Positions 7,664 through 15,042 of a stretch of 64,000 nucleotides of DNA are shown here, piece after piece. Every line of letters starts with the position of its first letter. The first letter of the stretch is position 1. Location: the NCBI RefSeq assembly GCF_035984415.1, contig NZ_CP130720.1, forward strand, positions 1,860,001-1,924,000, given 5' to 3'. The DNA is from Streptomyces sp. NBC_01296 (GTDB lineage Bacteria; Actinomycetota; Actinomycetes; Streptomycetales; Streptomycetaceae). The notes beneath the pieces are model-generated. The model was given only the letters and a program-made list of their open reading frames with translations, did not search any database and was not told where the DNA came from. Position numbers and translations under genes: made by a program.

Positions 7664-8490
7664 ACAAAGCACAGCTTGGGGCCGCGCTGCGGGCACTGCG
7701 AGAGGCATCCGGGAAGGAAGCCAAAGCGGTCGCCCGTAGCGCCCTCATGTCCCCGTCCAAGCTGTCCAAGATCGAGAACGCGAACCTCCTCCCGAGCGCC
7801 ACGGACGTGGAACGCATCCTCACCGCCATAGGTGTCTCGGACGCCATCAAGGCTGAATACACGGAAGCCGCCCGCGCAGCCACCACGGAGGCCACCGCGT
7901 GGCGCCTCCTCAAGCGAGCCGGCATTCACAAGGGCCAGCAGGCCGCGAAGGCCCTAGAAGCCCAAATGGCCACGCTCAGGCTCTTCCAGCCCGCCCTGGT
8001 CCCCGGACTGCTCCAGACACCCGAGTACATCCGGGCCATCCTTCAGCGCCACAACCTGAGCGGAGACGCCCTCACCCGCACCATCAGCGGAAGGCTTGAG
8101 CGGCAAGCCGTCCTCTTCGACAGCACGAAGAAGCTCCGCTTCGTCATCACCGAACCCGTGCTTCGGTGGCGGATCGTCTCGCCGCAGATGATGGCCGCAC
8201 AGCTCGACCGGATCGTCTCCGTGTCCCGCTTGGCTCACGTAGACATCAGCGTCGTACCGCTTTCCGCCCCACAGACCGACATCGCGAACCACGCCTTCGT
8301 CATCCGCGACGACCGGATGGTGACCGTCGAAACCGTGCATGCCGAGATAGTCGTAACCGACCCTCGGGACGTTGAAATGTACGTCCGCAAGTTCGAAGGA
8401 TTCGAGAACTCGGCCCTGTCGGGCGACGGAATGCGGAGCCTCGTCGAGAGCCTCCGAGACGGATTCTTGACGGAACAGGAAACAGGCTAG
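7660..8490 (+). CDS. XRE regulator with DUF5753 ligand-binding-like domain
   Basis: A 276-residue regulator. An N-terminal helix-turn-helix (about 5-60, ALRALREASGKEAK and MSPSKLSKIENA) is followed by the long DUF5753 region (about 90-270), which includes FQPALVPGLLQTPEYIRAIL and FVITEPVLRW, both hallmarks of this very abundant Streptomyces family. Such proteins typically pair with DUF397 proteins, and one is encoded at 9042. The GTG at 7660 overlaps the upstream stop and is preferred over an in-frame ATG at 7642. It probably controls the element genes, but no operator is obvious. Confidence 0.9.
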   Translation: MNKAQLGAALRALREASGKEAKAVARSALMSPSKLSKIENANLLPSATDVERILTAIGVSDAIKAEYTEAARAATTEATAWRLLKRAGIHKGQQAAKALEAQMATLRLFQPALVPGLLQTPEYIRAILQRHNLSGDALTRTISGRLERQAVLFDSTKKLRFVITEPVLRWRIVSPQMMAAQLDRIVSVSRLAHVDISVVPLSAPQTDIANHAFVIRDDRMVTVETVHAEIVVTDPRDVEMYVRKFEGFENSALSGDGMRSLVESLRDGFLTEQETG

Positions 8491-8555
8491 GAACGCCAAT
8501 CTCCCCTGGTCACTATTGCTGCCAACGCAGCGAAGGCGACCGCGAGGGGTACGAC

Positions 8556-8768
8556 ATGGCAAGGGCGAAAAAGGCAGAGGCCCCGACGCTTGACCGGGAC
8601 GAGTGGGAGTACCTGACCTACGCGCCCGGCCACAAGTGCTCGGCCTGCTCCCGTACGGTCAAGCCGCTCGACCCTGTCCGCCGGGGAGCCGTTGACCGCA
8701 CGTCGGGTGCGCCCGCCGTCGTCTACCGGCACAACGAGTGCCCGACGACGCAGACCGTGGCCGCCTGA
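8556..8768 (+). CDS. Small Cys-containing protein (70 aa)
   Basis: A 70-residue protein with a Lys/Ala-rich start (MARAKKAEAP), a CSAC pair at about residues 29-32 and a later HNEC at about 59-62. Together these could make a four-ligand zinc site. GAGGGG lies about seven bases upstream of the ATG. The stop overlaps the next start (TGATG). Family not recognised. It is probably a zinc-ribbon-like protein belonging to the element. Confidence 0.65.
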   Translation: MARAKKAEAPTLDRDEWEYLTYAPGHKCSACSRTVKPLDPVRRGAVDRTSGAPAVVYRHNECPTTQTVAA

Positions 8769-8992
8769 TGGAGATGCAGGTATGGCGGGACGGCCACGCA
8801 CGGGCCACTGACGCACTCGAATCCCTCCGCGCGGCCCTCGGGGCTCTCGGCATCCCTGAGGACATGTGGACCGGAATGCGCCCCACGGTGACGTTCAACG
8901 GCCTGCCGTACGTCCACCTGGGGATGCTCCCGGCCGACGTGGTGGAGCAGATAGCCGAGGCCCTGAGGCTTACGAAGACTTCCGCTCACTAG
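8768..8992 (+). CDS. Small hypothetical element protein (74 aa)
   Basis: A 74-residue soluble protein starting MEMQVWRDGHA, with an amphipathic helix (ALESLRAALGAL) and a hydrophobic C-terminal helix (ADVVEQIAEAL). The ATG shares one base with the upstream stop, so translation is coupled; an upstream in-frame ATG at 8738 lies inside the previous gene and is less likely. No family is recognised. Good codon-position bias supports a real gene. Confidence 0.65.
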   Translation: MEMQVWRDGHARATDALESLRAALGALGIPEDMWTGMRPTVTFNGLPYVHLGMLPADVVEQIAEALRLTKTSAH

Positions 8993-9041
8993 GGGCGGGA
9001 GACGGCCTTACGGGGCCGTCAGCAGATCAGGAAGGGCAACG

Positions 9042-9266
9042 ATGACCGACCTGTACGCGCTCAACATCGACACGGCCGCGTTCTCGAAGGCGTGCGGTGG
9101 CAACACTCACCCGGACGGCGAGGCGTGCGTGACGCTCGCCAAGATCGGCCCGGACGCGTGGGCCATGGGTGACAGCAAGCGGCCGGACGCGGAGCCGCTG
9201 CGCTTCACCACGGCGGAACTGGACGCGGCGGGCATCGACCCCGCGCGGTTCGATCTCTCCGCCTAG
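9042..9266 (+). CDS. DUF397 domain protein
   Basis: A 74-residue protein with the DUF397 pattern: FSKACGG, then CVTLAKI, then MGDSKRPDAEPLRFTTAEL, equivalent to the VRDSKDP/LRFTPAEW core of the family. DUF397 proteins are encoded next to XRE-DUF5753 regulators and are thought to modulate them, as in the Streptomyces WhiJ-type systems. Here it lies 550 bp downstream of the XRE gene, separated by two small genes. AGGAAGGG is seven bases upstream of the ATG. The N-terminus, MTDLYALNIDTA, resembles other element-borne members. Confidence 0.85.
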   Translation: MTDLYALNIDTAAFSKACGGNTHPDGEACVTLAKIGPDAWAMGDSKRPDAEPLRFTTAELDAAGIDPARFDLSA

Positions 9267-9398
9267 TCGCGCCGCCTGTCGGACGGCGCTGATCCACGGC
9301 ACCACCTGAACTGACGGCCCTGCCCTCTTCGCCGACGGGTGGGGCCGTCGCCATCTCTCGGAACGCACGACGGGCAACGCCCAGAGCTTGGAGCACCG

Positions 9399-9863
9399 GT
9401 GCACCACCACGGCTACGCATGGCTCGGAGAGAAGCAGGACTTCGACAAGGAAGGCGTCCGCCGCCCTCCGGGTGGGCCTCCGACCGTTGGCAGTCCGCAA
9501 GAGGTCATCGACCGGTACCGGCAGGCCGTTGCCGAGTTCCCCGTGAGTGGCATGCCGCCGATCCAGACGGCGCACTGGCTGATGAAGCCGCCCTCGACGA
9601 TCCGAGGGACGTGGGAGGAGCCGAAGGAGGCCGGCGAATGGCTAAGCCTCCAACTCGCAGAGTTCGCACCAAGATGCGCTGCCGAGGCAGAGCGCGACGT
9701 GACCCGCCTCGTGGTCCTGGTGGGAGCCGCTGTGGAGCGGCTGACGTGGGGTGGCGACGTATCCCTCGGCCACTACCTCAGCGGCACCGTGTTCCATTCC
9801 GTAGCCGTGGTGACCTGCTCCCCGAACCGCGCCGAACCAGGGTTGCTCTGCCCACTGAGTTAG
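9399..9863 (+). CDS. Hypothetical element protein (154 aa)
   Basis: A 154-residue protein starting at GTG with GGAG five bases upstream. The N-terminal part is polar (HHHGYAWLGEKQDF). The middle looks like a folded domain (VIDRYRQAVAEFP, then AEAERDVTRLVVLVGAAVERL). The C-terminus after VAVVTCSPNR reads less like protein, so the last 15 residues may reflect decay. No family is recognised. It is the last plus-strand gene of the element. Confidence 0.5.
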   Translation: MHHHGYAWLGEKQDFDKEGVRRPPGGPPTVGSPQEVIDRYRQAVAEFPVSGMPPIQTAHWLMKPPSTIRGTWEEPKEAGEWLSLQLAEFAPRCAAEAERDVTRLVVLVGAAVERLTWGGDVSLGHYLSGTVFHSVAVVTCSPNRAEPGLLCPLS

Positions 9864-9978
9864 GGCTCGTTCCGGAACGGCTCAGGCAGTCCCTCCTCCG
9901 ATCGAGTGGGGAGAGGCCAACTCGAAGTAGAGCCTCCCCGTAACGTTACGGGGAGGTCGCCTCACTACAGGGAAGCCG

Positions 9979-10161
9979 TCATCGTCGCTTCCAGAACGCC
10001 ATGAGCTCAGCCAACGCTCGGATGATCTCCGGTCGATGGCCAGGTTCCGCGTTACGCAGCGCGATCACTAGCGCAGCCAGGAACATGAAAACCAAGAGGG
10101 CGAAGAACGCAAGCATCACGTTCGGCCCAGTAATGGCGAGTTCCTGCATAACGGCCCACAT
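9979..10161 (-). CDS. Small single-TM protein (60 aa)
   Basis: A 60-residue protein with one strong transmembrane segment (about 14-37, VMLAFFALLVFMFLAALVIA) and a short basic tail ending FWKRR. GGAGG stands five bases upstream of the ATG at 10161, a much better start than the ATG at 10257. It is encoded opposite to the cargo genes and downstream of the integrase on the same strand. Function unknown. Confidence 0.6.
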   Translation of the reverse strand: MWAVMQELAITGPNVMLAFFALLVFMFLAALVIALRNAEPGHRPEIIRALAELMAFWKRR

Positions 10162-10558
10162 CGCCCCTCCAGGACGGTAAGGCCGTCGCCTTCGAGAGGG
10201 CGTGCCAGGGCACGGAAACCTCAACGAAGACAGACGGAAGTGTCTGTCAGAAAACACAGCCGCCCGCCAGCTGCGCCCCCCGCCAGGTCGGCGAGTGGTG
10301 TTCGTTGAGGTCGTGATGACCTTGAATGTCTCAGATGTAAATGGTGCGGGCTGATGTGGTGTCTCACCACCACGGCTATCCGGAGGCAGTGGAAGTGCAC
10401 TCCGGATGAAGTCTTGCTTCTAGGCTTGTTGCTACGCGATCTTGATCAACCCTCTTGCATGCCGACACGGCGAGACGCCGACTAGCACATGGTTCGAGCG
10501 GTATCACAAGAGCGTTTACAAGCTACTACGCCCGCACGGAGTATGACAACAGCCCTGA
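10162..10558. other. Low-G+C non-coding stretch of the element
   Basis: About 400 bp without a convincing gene on either strand, visibly poorer in G+C than its surroundings. It lies where the missing C-terminal part of the integrase would be expected to continue, but no zinc-ribbon (CxxC) coding is found in any frame. It contains the inverted repeat at 10378-10407. It is probably a remnant left by deletion. Confidence 0.6.
10378..10407. repeat. 30-bp inverted repeat inside the element
   Basis: ATCCGGAG (10378-10385) and CTCCGGAT (10400-10407) flank a 14-base interior whose ends also pair (GCA/TGC). There is no T-run on either side, so a terminator is not clear. It lies in the non-coding stretch 150 bp beyond the integrase stop. 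Confidence 0.6.
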
Positions 10559-11485
10559 TCAGTCAGCATGTTGAGGAAGCAGCGCTGTCCGATCACAACG
10601 GGTCTGGTGCAGGTTAGCGTTAGCTCGTGGCGGCTTAATGGTTCGCGCCCGCGCGTCCATCTCGCGCTGCACCTGCTGAAAGAGGCCCATCGTGATGAGC
10701 GGCTTAGCCCGACTGTTGCCGTGGCTGTCTTCGCCAAGGAGGTTCGCGCCCGAACGGAGCATGTTCTTCACCGTGCGGTGATTCCACTGCCCCCTACCTG
10801 TAGACGTGGGCACATGGAGGTCTAGCCATGCGGCGATCCGCAGGTACGACCAACCGCCGGTCCCGTCCTCTCCGAAGAGGAACGTCTCGATCATCCAATG
10901 AAGGACATCTACGGGGGACCAAGTCCTACGGTCGGCAACGGTCGAGAAGAGCGGCACCGTGTCTGGTACGAGCCGCCAGTTGCCCTTGCCGCCCGTGATT
11001 CGGTAGCCGTACGGAACCGTTCCGCCGTGCCAGCGGCCAGCCTCCCGAGCGCGCGCCCGAGAGTCCCGGTTTCGCGGCTGGATCGCTTCCCACTCCCACC
11101 CACCGACCATGGCGAGCAGCTCGGCATGAGCCTTACCCGCCCTGGTTCGGGTGTCCACTCCGTCAGCCGAGACGAGGAACTTGCCGTTCTCCTTGCACCA
11201 CTCGAAGAACAGGTAGATGTCTACGGGGCGGCGGGTGAGTCGGTCGATCTTCTGGACGGCGATGCCGTCGTACAGGTCCGGCTTCTTTAGCCAGGGCCCG
11301 AGAGCGGGGCGCTTGAAGAGGTGGACTTCCCGGCCGGATACGTCCCGGTCACGGGCGATCTCCACCAGGACCCCGCGATGCCTCGCGGCTACGCCCTCGA
11401 CGTCCTTCTCCTGGCCGTCGAAGGAGTCGGACCAGTCCCGACCCTTCGACTCGCGCAGCGCCCCCAGTAGACGTACCTGGTCCAT
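10559..11485 (-). CDS. Serine recombinase (integrase), probably C-terminally truncated
   Basis: A 308-residue serine recombinase. The catalytic domain begins VRLLGALRESKGRD (nucleophile in LRES, residue about 11) and includes VQKIDRLTRRPVD, the DRLSR-type motif. The recombinase domain follows (RWHGGTVPYGYRI, then LDLHVPTSTGRGQW and VKNMLRS). Large phage-type integrases normally continue for a further 150-250 residues with a zinc ribbon and coiled coil. Here the frame ends QHAD soon after, with no CxxC downstream. The ATG at 11485 has GGAGGG upstream; the frame also extends to 11593 inside the chromosomal flank, which cannot be the original start. It is the likely enzyme of the insertion, now perhaps inactive. 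Confidence 0.82.
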   Translation of the reverse strand: MDQVRLLGALRESKGRDWSDSFDGQEKDVEGVAARHRGVLVEIARDRDVSGREVHLFKRPALGPWLKKPDLYDGIAVQKIDRLTRRPVDIYLFFEWCKENGKFLVSADGVDTRTRAGKAHAELLAMVGGWEWEAIQPRNRDSRARAREAGRWHGGTVPYGYRITGGKGNWRLVPDTVPLFSTVADRRTWSPVDVLHWMIETFLFGEDGTGGWSYLRIAAWLDLHVPTSTGRGQWNHRTVKNMLRSGANLLGEDSHGNSRAKPLITMGLFQQVQREMDARARTIKPPRANANLHQTRCDRTALLPQHAD

Positions 11486-11551
11486 GTGCGGATCTTCCCT
11501 CCATGCCCCGGCCCTCGCCTGTCGAGAGCCGTTGGAAGGGGGCCGGTACGC

Positions 11552-11564
11552 GGTGGCGTACGAC
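11552..11564. other. Right attachment core (attR)
   Basis: A second copy of GGTGGCGTACGAC. To its right the sequence continues in frame as the native ligase tail (DHMEGDRFRHTA...). To its left is element DNA upstream of the integrase gene. Confidence 0.78.
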
Positions 11565-11711
11565 CACATGGAGGGCGACCGCTTCCGGCACACCGCCCAG
11601 TTCCGCCGCTGGCGGCCCGACCGGGCACCGGAGAGCTGTACGTACGCCCAGCTCGAGGAGGTCGTCGGCTACGACCTCGCCGAGGTCCTCGGCCCGACCG
11701 CCGACGCGTAG
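11552..11711 (+). pseudogene. Stranded native 3' end of the DNA ligase gene
   Basis: Reading VAYDHMEGDRF, then WRPDRAPES and LEEVVGYDLAEVLG to TAG 11709-11711, this is a ligase C-terminus homologous to, but clearly diverged from, the one now attached to the ligase gene at 6690-6854. It has no start of its own. It represents the original chromosomal 3' end displaced by the insertion. Joining 5763-6689 to 11565-11711 restores a normal-length ligase with the canonical VAYDHMEGDRF sequence. Confidence 0.85.
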
Positions 11712-11763
11712 GCGGCCTCCCCCGGCCGGGCGCCGGAGGCACCCCGCCGTCGGGAGCCCGCCG

Positions 11764-13164
11764 TCAGGAGCCCGCCGTGAGCTTCGCCCACTCCTCCCGG
11801 TCCGGGCCCACCAGGTGCGGTGCGTAGTCCGGCCGGTCGGCCAGCCAGCGCGCCACCCGGGCCCGGACCTCCGGGTCCGCGTACGCCCGCTCCGGCGGCT
11901 CGGCCAGGTGCCGGACCCGCGCCCGGGCCCGCATCACCTCGGGGTCCTCCAGGGCGCACTCGAACAGCGCGGCCACCTCACGGGCCGTCCCCGACCGCCC
12001 GGCCCGGGTCGCGAACCGCTCGCCGATGGCCGCGTCGGCCACCACCTGGAAGTCGAACCACGGCTTCAGGGTGCGCACGGCCCACGCGTGGTACTCGGCG
12101 GCGAACGACGCCGATCCCGGGTCCCGGTGCGCCGTACGGGCCACCCTGCGGGCGGCCCACAGCGCGAGCGAGGTGCCCTGCCCGAGCGTCGGGTTGGTGT
12201 GCGTGATCGCGTCCCCGACCGGCACGAGTCCGGTCGCCACCGGCCCCTGCTCGTCGACGAGCGCGCTCCACCGGTTGTCCAGGCTCGCCGTGGCCAACAC
12301 GCCGGACAGCGGTTCGGCGCCCAGGTCCAGCCAGGCCGCACCGGGCGGGAAGGCCCGGGCGGCGGCCTCGAAGACGGCGGGGTCGCGCAGCGCCGAGCGG
12401 GTGGTGTCCCGGGTGTGGACGAACAGCGTCACGGCGAACACCCGGTTGTCGGCCGGGAACACCGCGCACCCGGCGAAGGTGCCGCCGGTCACCGCCCAGG
12501 GCCGGCGCGGCCCTTCCTCGAGCCCCTCGGGCAGCCGGTACCAGCGGCAGAAGTACGCCAGCCCCGTACGGTGGCGTTCCACGACCGCCGGGCGGCAGCC
12601 CGCCGCGGCCAGCAGCCGCTCGACCCCGCCGCGCCGCCCGCCCGCGTCCACGACGAGGTCCGCCGCGTACGCACCGTCCTGCGTGGTCACGCCCGTCACG
12701 CGCACCCCGCAGGCCCCGGGCCCGGTCGTGGTGGTCAGTCCGGTCACGGGCTCCCCGTGGTGCATGACGGCCCCCGGTTCGGCGCGCAGGGCCGTGGCGA
12801 GCGCGCTCTCCAGGACGATGCGCCGGGCCTGCAGCATCACGAGGTCCTCGTCGCCGGGCCGCGCCGGCGGGCGTACCTCGAACCAGTCCAGCTCGTGCCG
12901 TTCGCGGGCGCCGAGCCGCAGCATCTCCGCGTGGACGTCGGGCAGTTCCTCCCGCAGCACGGTGCGGGCCGCGCCGAGCAGGGCGTGCGGCTGGGTGGCC
13001 TGCGGGACTCCGGGCCGGTGCCAGCCGAAGAAGTCCCGCTCGAGTGCGGCGCCGGGGGCGCGCGTGTCCCGTTCGAACAGTTCGGCGGTGTGTCCGTGCC
13101 GCGCCGCGAGCAACGCGGTCGCCAGCCCTCCGACACCTCCGCCGATGACCAGCACATGTGCCAT
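11764..13164 (-). CDS. FAD-dependent monooxygenase-like oxidoreductase
   Basis: A 466-residue flavoprotein. The Rossmann fold starts at once (MAHVLVIGGGVGGLATALLA), the second FAD motif is VVDAGGRRGGVERLL (about residue 165), and the third is PVGDAITHTNPTLGQGTSLAL (about 320). The layout is that of aromatic-ring hydroxylase and geranylgeranyl-reductase-like proteins. It belongs to the same family as the protein at 53958, with a similar VPQATQPHAL stretch after the first motif. The substrate is unknown. The start at 13164 puts the FAD motif at the N-terminus; a longer frame to 13257 adds an implausible tail. It is the first chromosomal gene to the right of the element. Confidence 0.85.
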   Translation of the reverse strand: MAHVLVIGGGVGGLATALLAARHGHTAELFERDTRAPGAALERDFFGWHRPGVPQATQPHALLGAARTVLREELPDVHAEMLRLGARERHELDWFEVRPPARPGDEDLVMLQARRIVLESALATALRAEPGAVMHHGEPVTGLTTTTGPGACGVRVTGVTTQDGAYAADLVVDAGGRRGGVERLLAAAGCRPAVVERHRTGLAYFCRWYRLPEGLEEGPRRPWAVTGGTFAGCAVFPADNRVFAVTLFVHTRDTTRSALRDPAVFEAAARAFPPGAAWLDLGAEPLSGVLATASLDNRWSALVDEQGPVATGLVPVGDAITHTNPTLGQGTSLALWAARRVARTAHRDPGSASFAAEYHAWAVRTLKPWFDFQVVADAAIGERFATRAGRSGTAREVAALFECALEDPEVMRARARVRHLAEPPERAYADPEVRARVARWLADRPDYAPHLVGPDREEWAKLTAGS

Positions 13165-13269
13165 TGCGTGCCCCCCGAGCCTCTGAGCCGATGAAACGGT
13201 ACGAAGATCAGACCGCTCAGAGCTTGCACGGGCGGGCCCTGACCGAAACCCGCACACCTGTCCGATGCG

Positions 13270-14313
13270 CTATGCCTCGCCCGCGCTCCGGCCCGCGCGG
13301 TGGGCCTCGAGGGCCCGACGGGTCTCCTCCTCGATCAGGTCGGTGTTGATCGCCACGGCCGCACGCACCCCGGCCGCGGCCGCCCCGGCCAGCTGGTCCA
13401 TCGGGCCGGCCACGTTCCCGGCGGCCCAGACGCCCCGCAGCGCGGTGGCCCCGGTCGCCGGATCCGCTTCCAGGCAGGTGCCGATCGCCACCCCGGCCCG
13501 CTCCACGGTGGCGACGGGCAGTCCCAGACTCGCCGCCACCCCGGCGCGGGCGGTGAACCGCGGCCCCACCACGAGGGCCGTGCACGCCACGGCCCCTCCG
13601 CCGGCCAGGGCCACCCCGGCCAGCCGGCCGTCGGCGATGTCGAGGCCGGTCACCTCGCCCTCCGCCACCGCGATACCGAGGGCGGCCAGCAGCTCCCGGT
13701 CCTCGCCGGTGAGCGGCCAGGTGTGGGACAGCAAGGTGACCCGGTCGCTCCAGTTCCGCCACATCTGCGCCTGGTGCACGGCGACCGGACCGGTGGCCAG
13801 CACCGCGATCGGCTCGTCCCGGACCTCCCAGCCGTGGCAGTACGGGCAGTGCAGCACGTCCCGCCCCCAGCGCTCCCGGAGCCCCGCGATCTCCGGCAGC
13901 TCGTCCACCAGGCCGGTGGCGATCAGCAGCCGGCCGGCCCGGACCGCCGACCCGTCGGCGCACCGGACCAGGAAGCCGCCCGCGGGCAGCCGGTCGGCCG
14001 CGATTGCGGTGCCGGCCGCCCCGGACCGGATCCCGCCGCCGTACCCGGCGACCTCCGCCCGCCCCACGGCCAGCAGCTCCGCCGGGCTCGCCCCGTCCCG
14101 GCCCAGGTATCCGTGCAGGTGGGCGGCGGGGGCGTTGCGGGGGCTGCCGGAGTCGAGCACGAGTACCGAGCGGCGGGCCCGGGCCAGGGTCAGCGCCCCG
14201 GCGAGTCCGGCGGTCCCGCCGCCCACGACCACCACGTCGAAGCCGCTCGGTGCCAGGTCCCTGCCGATGCCGATGTCGATGCCGATGCCGATGCCGTCCG
14301 TTGCGTTGTCCAT
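13270..14313 (-). CDS. Thioredoxin-reductase-like NAD(P)/FAD oxidoreductase
   Basis: A 347-residue pyridine-nucleotide disulfide reductase. The FAD site is VVVVGGGTAGLAGALTLARA, the redox-active pair is in LHCPYCHGWEV (about residue 155), and the C-terminal FAD motif is GVWAAGNVAGPMDQL. Unlike true thioredoxin reductase it has CPYC and a shortened NADPH site (LATGPVAVHQA), typical of the ferredoxin/bacillithiol-reductase-like group. The first 20 residues are an odd Gly-Ile-Asp run (GIGIGIDIGIG) encoded by a GCCGAT hexamer repeat. It is divergent from the cupin-XRE gene across a 66-bp gap with a perfect palindrome, so it is probably that regulator's target. Confidence 0.88.
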   Translation of the reverse strand: MDNATDGIGIGIDIGIGRDLAPSGFDVVVVGGGTAGLAGALTLARARRSVLVLDSGSPRNAPAAHLHGYLGRDGASPAELLAVGRAEVAGYGGGIRSGAAGTAIAADRLPAGGFLVRCADGSAVRAGRLLIATGLVDELPEIAGLRERWGRDVLHCPYCHGWEVRDEPIAVLATGPVAVHQAQMWRNWSDRVTLLSHTWPLTGEDRELLAALGIAVAEGEVTGLDIADGRLAGVALAGGGAVACTALVVGPRFTARAGVAASLGLPVATVERAGVAIGTCLEADPATGATALRGVWAAGNVAGPMDQLAGAAAAGVRAAVAINTDLIEEETRRALEAHRAGRSAGEA

Positions 14314-14343
14314 ACCGGCGAGGGTGCGGCCGCAGGCGCCCGC

Positions 14344-14371
14344 TTGACAAATGCTCTTGCCGAACCGGCAA
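14344..14371. promoter_or_regulatory. Promoter box and palindromic operator for the cupin-XRE gene
   Basis: TTGACA (14344-14349) is followed by a perfect 15-bp dyad TTGCCGAACCGGCAA (14357-14371) immediately before the cupin-XRE start and about 45 bp from the divergent reductase start. TTGCC-GGCAA dyads are the expected kind of target for HTH-cupin regulators, so autoregulation plus control of the reductase is likely. Confidence 0.65.
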
Positions 14372-14379
14372 ATGGAGCC

Positions 14380-15042
14380 ATGGCCAACGAGGAGCAGCCG
14401 GACCGGCAGCGGGACGACCGGCGGCAGCAGGACGACGAGGAACTCGCGGACGTGCTGACCGCCGTCGGGCCACGGCTGCGCGCCCTGCGCCTGCAGCGCG
14501 GGAGCACCCTCGCCCAGCTCGCCGAGGCCACCGGAATCTCGCTCTCCACCCTCTCCCGGCTGGAGTCCGGGCAGCGCCGGCCGACTCTGGAGCTGTTGCT
14601 TCCGCTGGCCAAGGCGCACCGCGTGGCGCTGGACGAGCTGGTCGGCGCGCCGGAGACGGGCGATCCGCGGATCCGCCCGCGCCCCTTCGTCCGGCACGGC
14701 TGCACGTACGTGCCGCTCAGCCGGAATTTCGGCGGGGTGCACGCGTTCAAGCAGATCCTGCCGCCCCTGGACCGGCCGCCGCTCGACCCGGAGCTGCAGG
14801 TCCACGAGGGCTACGAGTGGCTGTACGTGCTCTCGGGGCAGGTCCGGCTGCTGCTCGGCGAGCACGACCTCGTGCTCGGCGCCGGGGAGGCCGCCGAGTT
14901 CGACACCCGCACCCCGCACGCGTTCTTCAACGCGGGTCCGCAGCCCGCCGAGTTCCTGAGCCTCTTCGGACCGCAGGGCGAGCGGATCCACGTACGCGCC
15001 AGACCCACCACCCCACCGAAGCAGGAAAGCGGAGCAGAGTGA
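14380..15042 (+). CDS. XRE regulator with C-terminal cupin domain
   Basis: A 220-residue protein. It has a polar N-terminus, a helix-turn-helix at about 27-80 (LRLQRGSTLAQLAEATGIS, then LSRLESGQRRPTLELLLP) and a cupin sensor at about 110-205 (HEGYEWLYVLSGQVRLLLGE, then EFDTRTPHAFFN). HTH-cupin regulators sense small molecules or redox state. GGAG is present, but only two bases upstream of the ATG. A perfect dyad sits next to the start and the reductase gene is divergent. The stop overlaps the Nudix gene start (TGATG), giving a two-gene operon. Confidence 0.9.
   Translation: MANEEQPDRQRDDRRQQDDEELADVLTAVGPRLRALRLQRGSTLAQLAEATGISLSTLSRLESGQRRPTLELLLPLAKAHRVALDELVGAPETGDPRIRPRPFVRHGCTYVPLSRNFGGVHAFKQILPPLDRPPLDPELQVHEGYEWLYVLSGQVRLLLGEHDLVLGAGEAAEFDTRTPHAFFNAGPQPAEFLSLFGPQGERIHVRARPTTPPKQESGAE

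Larger units (their letters stand above)
6677..11564. mobile_element. Integrated serine-recombinase element in the DNA ligase gene
   Basis: The segment is bounded by a 13-bp direct repeat GGTGGCGTACGAC (6677-6689 and 11552-11564), giving a unit of 4875 bp. Left of it the ligase gene is intact. Right of it are 147 bp coding for a second, diverged ligase C-terminus. Inside are small XRE/DUF6879/DUF397-type genes, two small unknown genes, a small membrane protein and, at the right end, a serine recombinase reading inward. Parts of the interior, especially 10260-10560, are visibly lower in G+C than the chromosome. No replication or transfer gene is seen. The integrase is short, so the element may no longer be mobile. 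Confidence 0.82.

Noticed and set aside
10516..10737. Small minus-strand gene overlapping the integrase 3' end
   Set aside because: It is an Arg/Ser-rich shadow frame of the integrase, without a ribosome binding site or the expected zinc-ribbon residues.
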